A stretch of DNA of 26,997 nucleotides from Candidatus Methanofastidiosum methylothiophilum. Its GTDB lineage: Archaea > Methanobacteriota_B > Thermococci > Methanofastidiosales > Methanofastidiosaceae. Where the stretch lies: the NCBI GenBank assembly GCA_001587675.1, contig LNGD01000006.1:1-26997 (forward strand), given 5' to 3'. Shown here one piece after another: positions 15,622 through 23,008 of the stretch. A model generated the notes under the pieces. That model was not told the origin of the DNA, did not search any database, and saw only the letters and a program-made list of their open reading frames with translations. A program made the translations under genes and the position numbers. The first letter of the stretch is position 1. Each line of letters begins with the position of its first letter.

Positions 15622-15711
15622 TTATACACCTTTAATATTTTATCACCATAAACTATTTAAATCTTTATAATAGTTTTAGAAATATCATATTATTATTTAG
15701 GAGGTACTCGA

Positions 15712-16806
15712 ATGGGAGAAATTAGAGTAGCAATTGCAGGAGTCGGCAATTGTGCTTCATCACTTGTTCAAGGAATTGAATATTACAGGAATAACGGCAC
15801 TAAACAAGTAATTGGTTTAATGCACGAAAATTTAGGTGGATATCTTCCAAAGGATATCAAATTTGTCGTCGCTTTTGACATTGACGAAAGAAAAGTTGGC
15901 AAAGATATCAGTGAAGCAGTTTTTCAAAATCCAAACTGCACAAAGACTATCTACAAAAATCTTCCAAAATACGGCGCCAAAGTAATGATGGGGCCTGTTC
16001 TTGATGGATTCGCCAAGCACATGGAAGATTATCCTGAAGAAAAAAGATTTGTTGTCTCAAAGGAGCCTGCATGTGATGTTGTTGCCGAACTCAGAAAGAA
16101 TAAAGTTGATGTTTTAATAAATTACATGCCAGTTGGTTCTGAAAAGGCTACAAAATATTATGCAGAAGCTGCACTTGAAGCAGGTGTTGCTTTTGTCAAT
16201 TGTATGCCAGTATTTATCGCTTCAAATGAGCAATGGGCAAAAAAATTCCAAGATAAAGGTATTCCTGTTGTAGGAGACGATATCAAATCACAACTTGGTG
16301 CCACTATAGTCCATAGAGTTCTAACAAAACTGTTTCAGGACAGAGGTGTCGTAGTAGATAGGACTTATCAATTAAATACTGGAGGAAATACAGATTTCTT
16401 AAACATGCTTGAAAGAAGTAGACTAAAATCAAAAAAGATTTCTAAAACTGAAGCAGTTCAGTCCCAGCTTGATATCCCCTTAGAAGCCGACAACATACAT
16501 ATTGGACCTTCAGATTACGTTCCATGGCTAAACGACAATAAACTCTGCTTTTTAAGAATTGAAGGAAGAGGATTTGGGGATGTACCTCTTAATCTAGAAC
16601 TAAGACTTTCAGTTGAAGATTCACCCAATTCTGCTGGTGTTGCAATTGATGCAATCAGATGTGCAAAACTTGCACTTGATAGAAAGATTGGGGGGCCATT
16701 GACTTCTATTTCAAGTTACACTATGAAACATCCACTGATACAATATTCTGACTCTGAAGCAAAGCTAAAAGTTGAAGATTTCATCGCTGGAAAAATTGAA
16801 CGATGA
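15712..16806 (+). CDS. ino1: Inositol-1-phosphate synthase (archaeal type)
   Basis: Converts D-glucose 6-phosphate to myo-inositol 1-phosphate with NAD, the entry to archaeal inositol phospholipids and, in some thermophiles, di-inositol phosphate. The 364-aa protein starts MGEIRVAIAGVGNCASSLVQ with the NAD-binding G-x-G-x-x-A/S fold. It has GDDIKSQLGATIVHR, the family's catalytic Lys region, and LNTGGNTDFLNM. Length matches archaeal/actinobacterial enzymes. A strong GGAGGT Shine-Dalgarno sequence (about 15700-15705) precedes the ATG, unlike most starts in this window. Divergent from padR. Confidence 0.94.
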   Translation: MGEIRVAIAGVGNCASSLVQGIEYYRNNGTKQVIGLMHENLGGYLPKDIKFVVAFDIDERKVGKDISEAVFQNPNCTKTIYKNLPKYGAKVMMGPVLDGFAKHMEDYPEEKRFVVSKEPACDVVAELRKNKVDVLINYMPVGSEKATKYYAEAALEAGVAFVNCMPVFIASNEQWAKKFQDKGIPVVGDDIKSQLGATIVHRVLTKLFQDRGVVVDRTYQLNTGGNTDFLNMLERSRLKSKKISKTEAVQSQLDIPLEADNIHIGPSDYVPWLNDNKLCFLRIEGRGFGDVPLNLELRLSVEDSPNSAGVAIDAIRCAKLALDRKIGGPLTSISSYTMKHPLIQYSDSEAKLKVEDFIAGKIER

Positions 16807-16841
16807 GAAACACTTAAAAAACTATTTTTATCTTCTTTTTT

Positions 16842-17897
16842 ATGAATAAACTGATAACTGTGTTTTTAATTTTAGGATTAATCTTTTCTATCACCTCGAT
16901 CGCAGGTGAAGAAAATGCAAACCCCGTTGAATGGAAGTACAAAGCAAGCAGTTGGATTATATCAACATCTGTTTCTAATGATGCTTCATATAACGCTGCA
17001 AGTGCCCTTGACGGATCAATCTATTTCTTTGATAAATCTGGGAAGCTTTTATGGACTGGCAATGTTGGACATCGAGTAGTATCTTTCTCAATTTCTGAAA
17101 CAAAGCCAGAAATTACAGCTGTTACCGGAGAACGAGTATATATCTTCAATAAATCTGGTAAACAATTATCTGAGTATAAAACTGTTCAAGGAAGTTATAT
17201 GGTCATAAATCAAGCTGGAGATTTCATAGGAGGAAGTTCTTCCAATGTATACGCTATCGTTTACAAGGATGCAAGGCCTTTCTGGGACTACAGAACTGGA
17301 GACAAAGTTAATTCAGTGTCCCTGACTTCTGATGGGTCAACTATGGCTGTAGCATCTTCGGATAAATCGATTTATCTACTTAAATCAGGATTTCTATTAT
17401 GGAAATATGATGTGCAGGCCCCAGTTATATCCGTTGCAACAACACCTGATGCATCTTACGTTGTATGTGGATCAGGAAGTTTCGATTCAAAGGAAGGAGA
17501 AGGACCAAAGGACTTTAAAGTATTCCTATTTGATAAAAATGGTAATTTATTATGGGACTATAAAGTTGGGTACACTGTATCTTCAGTTGCTATCACTCCC
17601 GATGGCTCATACATTGCTGTTGGGTCTTGGGATAAGAAAGTCCACATATTTTCAAAATCTGGAGAACATCTAAAAGAGTTTAAAACTGAAGGCAATGTTC
17701 TATCTGTGGCAATTACTGCTGATGGGAAAAAGGTTTTCGCTGGTTCGACAGATGCAAATGTATATTTTCTAGATATCGCTTCAATGTCAGCGCCGGCAAA
17801 AGAATCAAGCCCCAAAGTGATCTTTTTTATCACCCCAGGGATTATACTTTTGATAATCGCTTTAGTTATCGGTATAAAGAAGAAAAAGAAGAATTAG
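16842..17897 (+). CDS. Surface-anchored seven-bladed beta-propeller (WD40/PQQ-like) protein
   Basis: A 351-aa exported protein. It has a signal peptide (about 1-21, ending SIAGEE), about seven blades of ~40 residues and a C-terminal TM (about 325-345) followed by a basic tail KKKKKN, so the propeller is probably outside and tethered. Blades repeat strand cores such as SVSLTSDGSTMAVASSDKSI and the turn F-D-K-N-G-N-L-L-W-D-Y; blade boundaries show the K-S-G / L-L-W motif. A TATA-like ACTTAAAAAAC in the 35-nt gap suggests its own promoter. Likely a protein- or ligand-binding scaffold; function unknown. Confidence 0.8.
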   Translation: MNKLITVFLILGLIFSITSIAGEENANPVEWKYKASSWIISTSVSNDASYNAASALDGSIYFFDKSGKLLWTGNVGHRVVSFSISETKPEITAVTGERVYIFNKSGKQLSEYKTVQGSYMVINQAGDFIGGSSSNVYAIVYKDARPFWDYRTGDKVNSVSLTSDGSTMAVASSDKSIYLLKSGFLLWKYDVQAPVISVATTPDASYVVCGSGSFDSKEGEGPKDFKVFLFDKNGNLLWDYKVGYTVSSVAITPDGSYIAVGSWDKKVHIFSKSGEHLKEFKTEGNVLSVAITADGKKVFAGSTDANVYFLDIASMSAPAKESSPKVIFFITPGIILLIIALVIGIKKKKKN

Positions 17898-17913
17898 ATA
17901 TTAAATTGGGATA

Positions 17914-17939
17914 TATTTTAATTATTTTATATTAAAATA
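17914..17939. terminator. AT-rich hairpin downstream of the propeller gene
   Basis: TATTTTAAT (17914-17922) pairs with ATTAAAATA (17931-17939) around an 8-nt AT loop. It may help end the propeller transcript before the 17983 gene. Weak evidence because the composition is almost all A/T. Confidence 0.35.
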
Positions 17940-17982
17940 CACAGCAATGCTTTTATATCTCAAGGTGAAGAGTAAATAGACC

Positions 17983-18315
17983 ATGAAGAAGATTTTCAGT
18001 ATTAAAATCAGTGGTTACGTAATTTCGATACTATCTATAATTGCTATTGGAAGTTCATATTTCTTAATGGGGGATAGGTCTTTTTACATGGTTAGAGGAT
18101 CTATTATAGCATTCTTAGTTGCAGCTGTAATTTTAGAATATATGTCTTATAGGATAAGAAATATAATTGATTACTTTAGAAACCCCCTCACAATAGTTAT
18201 GGGTGTAGCAGATTCATTAAAAATTGATGATTTACCTACAGGCCAAAGAGAACAGCTTTTATTTTTGAGAAAAACTCTAGATAATATGGAGAAAATGTAT
18301 AACGAATTAACATGA
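17983..18315 (+). CDS. Membrane-anchored histidine-kinase DHp-like fragment lacking His and ATPase domain
   Basis: A 110-aa protein with two TM helices (about residues 7-27 and 31-52) and then a helical hairpin, residues ~57-110. The hairpin reads IIDYFRNPLTIVMGVADS, the H-box signature H-E-x-R-N-P-L-T of HisKA domains, with Asp where the phosphorylated His should be. The second helix LLFLRKTLDNMEKMYNEL is also kinase-like. There is no HATPase domain; the gene stops right there and the response regulator begins. A frame scan of the following bases shows only the response regulator, so this is not a simple frameshift of a full kinase. Possible roles are as a membrane docking partner for the regulator or a dead remnant. 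Confidence 0.7.
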   Translation: MKKIFSIKISGYVISILSIIAIGSSYFLMGDRSFYMVRGSIIAFLVAAVILEYMSYRIRNIIDYFRNPLTIVMGVADSLKIDDLPTGQREQLLFLRKTLDNMEKMYNELT

Positions 18316-18325
18316 GGTGAAAGTT

Positions 18326-18670
18326 ATGGTAAAAGTATTAATAGCTGAAGATTATTTAGAATTGTTAGATTTCTATAAAATCTCACTAGGTTATGAACTT
18401 ATTCTTGCTAAAGACGGTGAAGAAGCTCTTGAGATGTATAAGAAACATAAACCCGATATTGCACTTATGGATCTAAAACTTCCTAAAAAAGACGGTCTTG
18501 AAGTTATAAAGGAGATTTTAAATTATGATCCAGACGCAAGAATTGTTGCTATCACAGCATATGGTTATCTAGGGCCTAAGGCACTTGAAGTAGGTGCAAA
18601 GGAAGTAATAAGAAAACCTTTCAAAATATCTGAATTAAATGAATTAATTAATAAGTATTCCAAAAAATAA
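18326..18670 (+). CDS. Single-domain response regulator
   Basis: A 114-aa CheY-like receiver with no output domain. Conserved sites are the acidic pair ED near residue 8, the phosphoacceptor Asp in ALMDLKLP (about 50), Thr in AITAYG (near 78) and the conserved Lys in RKPFK (about 99). I start at ATG 18326 because GAGGTGA (18314-18320) lies 5 nt upstream; a GTG at 18317 is the alternative. It follows the DHp-like gene by 10 nt. A receiver alone is likely to act by protein-protein contact or in a phosphorelay with a kinase encoded elsewhere. Confidence 0.9.
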   Translation: MVKVLIAEDYLELLDFYKISLGYELILAKDGEEALEMYKKHKPDIALMDLKLPKKDGLEVIKEILNYDPDARIVAITAYGYLGPKALEVGAKEVIRKPFKISELNELINKYSKK

Positions 18671-18705
18671 TTCTGCATGATCTGTGGAACATCTTTACTC
18701 TAGAT

Positions 18706-18870
18706 CTAGTCTTTTACAATAATCACATAGGCTCGGTAGCCTATGTACTTCTTCTGTGCGTCAACTTTAGCACCGTTGCCGTATGCACTGACTCTTCGTT
18801 CATATATTTCTACTACTTCTTCACTAAGACTAAGCGGACCATTCACTATAGCTTCTACTTTGCGTGACAT
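18706..18870 (-). CDS. DUF2080-type transposon-associated small protein
   Basis: A 54-aa protein resembling DUF2080 proteins that ride in archaeal insertion sequences: VEAIVNGPLSLSEEVVEIYE, then a GNGAKV segment and KKYIGYRAYVIIVKD. Function is unknown; the A-K-V and Y-I-G-x-x-x-Y-V pattern recalls AbrB-like swapped-hairpin DNA-binding domains. Starting at ATG 18870 gives a family-length product; an upstream ATG at 18927 would add a hydrophobic lead that looks non-native. Its 3' end contains a perfect palindrome (18726-18745). It lies beside broken transposase remnants, so it is probably a relic that may still be intact. Confidence 0.68.
   Translation of the reverse strand: MSRKVEAIVNGPLSLSEEVVEIYERRVSAYGNGAKVDAQKKYIGYRAYVIIVKD
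18726..18745. repeat. Perfect palindrome within the DUF2080 gene
   Basis: CATAGGCT, a 4-base spacer, then AGCCTATG: an 8-bp perfect dyad inside the codons for Y-I-G-Y-R-A-Y-V. Codons encoding the repeated Tyr residues create the symmetry, so it may be a coding by-product, but it could fold in RNA. Confidence 0.5.
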
Positions 18871-18942
18871 GTATAGTAAATACATAGAAAGCCTTATAAA
18901 GCTTTGGATTATTAGCTTCACATGCACTATTTTATCTGGTAA

Positions 18943-19104
18943 TTATTTTGCTTCATAGTTTTCTATCTCCTTTTCTAAAAGCTCTATAAAGTATTCAAGC
19001 AATATTGGCTCGAGCTTTCGCCAGAAATTATTCTGGCTTTTCAAGGTTGCTTCAGTCAAAGCTCTTGCGCCTAGGCATCTCGCCAGTTGTTTTTGAAAGA
19101 CTCG
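18943..19104 (-). pseudogene. Orphan C-terminal remnant of an IS-related protein
   Basis: An open stretch of 53 codons ending at TAA 18943-18945 and beginning after an in-frame TAG. It includes FWRKLEPILLEYFIELLEKE, a strongly amphipathic helix that looks like genuine protein. It is in the +1 frame relative to the helix-turn-helix remnant and overlaps it at 19052-19104. There is no start codon that makes sense. I do not recognise the parent protein. It may be the end of another IS-encoded ORF brought next to the transposase start by a deletion. Confidence 0.4.
19020..19041 (+). terminator. Hairpin with T-run in the IS debris
   Basis: GCCAGAA (19020-19026), loop ATTA, TTCTGGC (19031-19037), then TTTT. 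A perfect 7-bp stem followed by T-run on the plus strand, like an intrinsic terminator, although nothing obvious is transcribed into it. It lies inside the orphan remnant. Confidence 0.4.
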
Positions 19105-19222
19105 CTATCTGCTGGACTTGCCTTTGAGATATTTTAAACTGTGAGGCAACTATTCTTGTGGGAAGTTTGTACTTTGTTACTCTAAGCACAATCGCCTCAA
19201 GATCTCTATACTTACGCTACAT
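19052..19222 (-). pseudogene. Broken transposase N-terminus (helix-turn-helix)
   Basis: Starting at ATG 19222, the second codon is TAG, then the frame reads RKYRDLEAIVLRVTKYKLP and on through IVASQFKISQRQVQQIAS to a TGA at 19052-19054. The S-Q-R-Q-V-Q-Q segment is the HTH found at the start of integrase-core transposases (typically followed by T-G-E-x-P, here TTGEMP). The TAG could have arisen from CAG by one C-to-T change. The rest of the transposase, including all DDE catalytic residues, is missing, so the gene is dead. Confidence 0.6.
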
Positions 19223-19329
19223 GCAATTTAAGACAAAGAGATGAATTTAAAGCTAGGCGAAATATTTGGCAGCTAACACATTACATATGTATAAATAATC
19301 TTAAATATAAAAAGGAGTTATAATTATTG

Positions 19330-20250
19330 ATGGTAGTCGAGGCAACTCAAAGAAAAAGACCGAAAAAATGGTACATAATACCAATTATATTCATTGCCTT
19401 ATTTATAGTAATAGATAATATCTTTTTTACAGAATATTATTCTAGTGGACCCCCACAGCCTCCAGTATTACCTCAAAATGCATCTGGAGAAGAGTTACAA
19501 AATTATAAGGAAAAAATTGAAGATCTAGAAAAGCTTTTGTCAACAACCCAAGAAGAGAATGAAAAACTCTTAATGTACCAAAAACTTTACATAAATTCTC
19601 AAAAAAGATCCTCACTTATCTTGCAAAGATATTCTTCAAGAATTGAAAGAAATATAGTTGAAGATCAAAGAGATATGGGAAAATTTATAACACCGGGATC
19701 CAAAGGAATAACAGAGCTAAATGCAAAAATACCAGAAGGAAATTACCTAGAAAATTCCTACAAATATATAATTGACAACTTCTATTATTACTATGATCCA
19801 TTCACTAGGACAACTGAAGGAACTCAAGAGTGGACAAACATCAAAGCGTATGATCTAAAAAACAACAAATGGATTGAAGTACAACTTAGAGATTCTATTA
19901 CACTTCAAAATTTTCCCGACATTATTTTCTATCCAGACGAAACTATAGAGTTTGGAGGAGGAGATTGTGAAGACTTTGCAATTCTGTATAGTTCTATGGC
20001 AATAACTAAAGGATACTTGTCTCACGTTTACATTGTGGATATTGATAAAGATGGTTTGGAAATACTTCATGCGATTTCAATTGTCAATAATAAAATTCTT
20101 GTAGATATACCATCAAAACTCTACATTGAAGGAAACGGAGTAGATGATTTATTCAATAAGTATATTAAGGCTATAAAAGCTCAAAAGATTACAATTATTA
20201 ATTGCTTTAATAATGAAGAATATTCTAACATAAAAAAGACATATAGTTAA
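19330..20250 (+). CDS. Membrane-anchored transglutaminase-like protein
   Basis: A 306-aa protein with one N-terminal TM (about residues 15-34), a Pro-rich linker, a coiled-coil region (about 54-95, EELQNYKEKIEDLEKL...) and a C-terminal transglutaminase-like fold. The catalytic Cys is in GGGDCEDFAIL (C213), His in ILHAIS (H247) and Asp in ILVDIPS (D259): a full Cys-His-Asp triad. Archaeal members of this superfamily are mostly predicted peptidases acting outside the cell. I start at ATG 19330; a TTG at 19327 is closer to the GGAG at 19314-19317 and is as likely. Its 3' end overlaps the convergent Cas4-like gene by 4 bp. Confidence 0.83.
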   Translation: MVVEATQRKRPKKWYIIPIIFIALFIVIDNIFFTEYYSSGPPQPPVLPQNASGEELQNYKEKIEDLEKLLSTTQEENEKLLMYQKLYINSQKRSSLILQRYSSRIERNIVEDQRDMGKFITPGSKGITELNAKIPEGNYLENSYKYIIDNFYYYYDPFTRTTEGTQEWTNIKAYDLKNNKWIEVQLRDSITLQNFPDIIFYPDETIEFGGGDCEDFAILYSSMAITKGYLSHVYIVDIDKDGLEILHAISIVNNKILVDIPSKLYIEGNGVDDLFNKYIKAIKAQKITIINCFNNEEYSNIKKTYS

Positions 20251-21053
20251 GTCTGCCAACAATAATCGTAGTAACCACATTTTTGGCAATGACTTTTTTT
20301 TTCTTTAGAAGGTTCTTCTTGTTTTTCAAACATTGATTTTACTTTTGATAGTATTTCTAGGACTTCTAGTTTATCTTCATTCTTTATTAATAAAGGAAGT
20401 CTTTGTTTAACTTGATAATATTCTAAAAATCCAACAGGGACTTCAATGCCTTTTTCTTTTTCTAATAAAAGCGCATAAGCAGCAACCTGGAGCTTTTCAT
20501 GTTTTCTTATACCTTTTGAAAAAAGCCCTGTTTTTAGTTCTACAGGGAATACATTTCCTTCAGAATCTTTTTCAAGTTTATCTATTTTTCCTGAAAGACC
20601 TAATTCATTTGATGATATTGGATATTCCATGTCTTTCATAAAAAATAGAGAACTGTAAAGCTTTTCATCTTTGCCCCATTGGCCCATATATTTTTTTATC
20701 CTTATTGAATTTAATAGCTCCTCTTCTTTTAATTCTTCTTGAAGCTCTTTTATAAGTTCAAGGTAGTCAACATTTAAATTCTTTAGTTTTTCTTTATTTT
20801 TTATCATGACATTTTTTATGACCCTTTTGGAATCAGCATATAATATTCTAAAGATTTCATCAATGCCCATCTCTTCAGTAATTCTTTGTTCAATTATAAT
20901 TCTCTCTCGAGATAAGACTTCTTCATATATTTTATGAATCACAGAACCCACGACCATCTCTGGTGTCTGAGGAAGCGGTAGACCTTTTATTTTTTTAAGA
21001 TAAAGTTTGTATGGGCAAAAAAAATATTCAGTTAAATCTGTAACATAAATCAT
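20247..21053 (-). CDS. Cas4/RecB-like PD-(D/E)XK nuclease with Fe-S cysteines
   Basis: A 268-aa predicted DNA exonuclease. The nuclease core has H40 (GSVIHKIYE), D158 (GKIDKL), E172 and K174 (PVELKTG) and Q189 (QVAAYA), all in RecB/Cas4 order. Four Cys (C13 in FFCPYKL; C256, C259 and C265 near the end in HCQKCGYYDYC) match the Fe-S cluster ligands of Cas4. There is no CRISPR array or other cas gene in the window, so this is a stand-alone Cas4 family member, a type found in many archaea, perhaps serving DNA repair. The 18 bp before the UbiA gene and its same-strand placement suggest it may be at the end of that operon. Confidence 0.82.
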   Translation of the reverse strand: MIYVTDLTEYFFCPYKLYLKKIKGLPLPQTPEMVVGSVIHKIYEEVLSRERIIIEQRITEEMGIDEIFRILYADSKRVIKNVMIKNKEKLKNLNVDYLELIKELQEELKEEELLNSIRIKKYMGQWGKDEKLYSSLFFMKDMEYPISSNELGLSGKIDKLEKDSEGNVFPVELKTGLFSKGIRKHEKLQVAAYALLLEKEKGIEVPVGFLEYYQVKQRLPLLIKNEDKLEVLEILSKVKSMFEKQEEPSKEKKSHCQKCGYYDYCWQT

Positions 21054-21071
21054 TTCTAGGCCCCAAATAAT

Positions 21072-21914
21072 TTATACTAACCGGTAAATTAAAGCATTTA
21101 ATAGGAATATCAATAAAACTAGGTACATTGCTTTTTTTATGTGTCTCTGAATTTTTCCAGGGTATTCTTTTTTTGTTTTCATTTCCAACAAGATATATAT
21201 GACAAAAAGTGCAACAGGGGTCACTATTCCAAGGTATATAAATCCATAAAGCTTTGTTACAAAGGGCAAGTATAAAAGAATTACAGCTATGATTAAGAAA
21301 ATGAATGCTAGGATATATGATTTTGATTCTCCTATGATAAACGGCAGTGTTCGTGCTCCTTTTTTAACATCTCCTTCGAGATCTTCGATATCCTTAACAA
21401 TCTCTCTCGATACCATTGCAAAGAATGAGATTAAGGCTAGGATTGATACTCCTCGAAAACTTCCAACTGCTGTTCCTCCGTAAAGAAAGGTTATTGAAGT
21501 CAGAAATGAAACAAGAAGATTCCCAGACAATGGTGTTTTCTTTAAGGTCATGGCATAAAGATACATCAAAAAGCATGCAACTACACATATTGAAAGAGCA
21601 ACTAAATTCACAAGGAATGCAAAAATACATGAAATGGCGAATAAAGAAATTGCATAGATGTATGCAGTTTTAAGACTCATTCCGCCTCTTGGAAGAACTC
21701 TTTTCGGAGTATTTATTTTATCGATTTCATAATCAAAATAATCATTTATTGTATTTCCACCAGCACATGCAAAGATTGCAACGAAAAAAACTAGAAGAAT
21801 TTTGTATAAATCTAGAATACCTCCTTCAGCTACTAGCGCGCCAATAACAACAGCAATTCCAGAGAAAAGTGCATTTGATGGCCTTATTATTTCAATGAAT
21901 TCTTTTAATCCCAT
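21072..21914 (-). CDS. UbiA-family prenyltransferase, probable digeranylgeranylglyceryl phosphate synthase
   Basis: Probably adds the second geranylgeranyl chain in archaeal ether-lipid synthesis, in the membrane. The 280-aa protein has about eight or nine TM helices. The two Asp-rich motifs of UbiA enzymes are present: NTINDYFDYEIDKINTPKR (54-72) and REIVKDIEDLEGDVKKGART (near 166-186). Length and the NDYFDYEID-IN-P-R sequence match archaeal DGGGP synthases. Other archaeal UbiA enzymes (quinone or heme type) are possible but less likely. Its start overlaps the end of thiI by 10 nt. Confidence 0.84.
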   Translation of the reverse strand: MGLKEFIEIIRPSNALFSGIAVVIGALVAEGGILDLYKILLVFFVAIFACAGGNTINDYFDYEIDKINTPKRVLPRGGMSLKTAYIYAISLFAISCIFAFLVNLVALSICVVACFLMYLYAMTLKKTPLSGNLLVSFLTSITFLYGGTAVGSFRGVSILALISFFAMVSREIVKDIEDLEGDVKKGARTLPFIIGESKSYILAFIFLIIAVILLYLPFVTKLYGFIYLGIVTPVALFVIYILLEMKTKKEYPGKIQRHIKKAMYLVLLIFLLNALIYRLV

Positions 21915-23008
21915 AACATCCTCTCAATCGTCTCTAGTTCTTCCATACTGCCTGCTGTCATCGGATAAAGTGGTGTGAATGGACACTTTGGTTCCTTTTC
22001 TTTTGATATTTCATATGTATTTATTATTCTTGCTATGTCAACTATCTCTTGTTTATCATACGCAAGAAGTGGTCTTAGGACTGGCAACTTAACCGTTGAA
22101 TCCAATAAAGAAAGATTTTTTAAAGTTTGCGAAGCGACTTGGCCTAAATTTTCACCTGTGATTATTGCAAGGTATCCTTTTTCCTGACATATTCTTTCAG
22201 CTTCTTGCAAAAATCTCCTTTTACAGAATATGCACACCCATTTCTCTTTTTTATTTTCCGACAACTTTTTTTTTGTATTTGCCAAATAAGGAACACCGTC
22301 AATTATATAGTCTTTTATCTCATGGCCATATGAAAATTTTTGTAGTCTTTCTTTTATCTTGAGATATTTCTTGTATCCTTCCTCAGTTATCTTAAAATGA
22401 AGCAAATCAACTTTACATCCCCTCTTCATCATAAGCCATGCAGCTACAGGAGAATCTATCCCGCTTGAAACAAGACATATAGCTTCGCCTTGAACACCTA
22501 AGGGTAATCCTCCAAACGCTTCAATTCTTTCAGTGAATAGATAAGCATAGCCTTCAAGAAACTCTATCCCAATTTCAAAATCGTATTTGAGTAAACTAAC
22601 TTCAAGGTCAAGTTGATCTTTAATATATGCACCAAGTGTCTCATTAACATCGTTTGAAGTCATTGAAAATTCTTTTGTTATTCTCCTAGCAGACACCCTG
22701 AATTTCTTACCTCGATTTTTAGATAATTCAAGTGCTTTTTCCTTAATAGCTTCATAATTAGCTTCCATCTTCAAGGCCGGTGAAAGAGATTTAATACCGA
22801 ATACATTTTTCAATGCATTAGAGGCTTCTAAAGAACTATCTGTATAGACAATAAATCTTCCCAAAAGAACTTCTATAGAAGAATAAGGAATATTATTTTT
22901 ATCAAGGCATTCTTTCATATTGTCGAGAAGTATCTTGTTCCACCATTTCCGGGTTTGGTCAGATTTTAGTGCTATTTCCCCATATCTTACAAGGACACAG
23001 CCTTGCAA
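21905..23008 (-). CDS. thiI: tRNA 4-thiouridine synthetase ThiI, methanogen type (no rhodanese domain)
   Basis: Activates U8 of tRNA with ATP for thiolation. The 367-aa protein has an N-terminal ferredoxin-like and THUMP region (1-165) and a PP-loop VSSGIDSPVA (180-189). It ends without the rhodanese domain of E. coli ThiI. Instead it has a C-x-x-C motif, C259-I-F-C262, as in Methanococcus ThiI where such Cys carry the sulfur. It starts with TTG 23008 immediately after the SepCysS stop (TAATTG), with AGGAGG inside the last SepCysS codons as its Shine-Dalgarno. It overlaps the UbiA gene. No cysteine desulfurase is nearby. Confidence 0.93.
   Translation of the reverse strand: MQGCVLVRYGEIALKSDQTRKWWNKILLDNMKECLDKNNIPYSSIEVLLGRFIVYTDSSLEASNALKNVFGIKSLSPALKMEANYEAIKEKALELSKNRGKKFRVSARRITKEFSMTSNDVNETLGAYIKDQLDLEVSLLKYDFEIGIEFLEGYAYLFTERIEAFGGLPLGVQGEAICLVSSGIDSPVAAWLMMKRGCKVDLLHFKITEEGYKKYLKIKERLQKFSYGHEIKDYIIDGVPYLANTKKKLSENKKEKWVCIFCKRRFLQEAERICQEKGYLAIITGENLGQVASQTLKNLSLLDSTVKLPVLRPLLAYDKQEIVDIARIINTYEISKEKEPKCPFTPLYPMTAGSMEELETIERMLWD

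Larger units (their letters stand above)
18871..19326 (-). mobile_element. Insertion-sequence debris (456 bp without an intact gene)
   Basis: On the minus strand this region carries two broken coding remnants (listed separately) next to the DUF2080 gene, and then 110 bp up to the transglutaminase-like gene with a TATA-like TATAAATA at about 19290-19298. Base composition is visibly richer in G and C between 19000 and 19120 than the neighbouring genes. I could not find convincing terminal inverted repeats or target duplications. Confidence 0.5.

Noticed and set aside
20247..21053. CRISPR array linked to the Cas4-like gene
   Set aside because: I scanned for regularly spaced direct repeats in this window and saw none.
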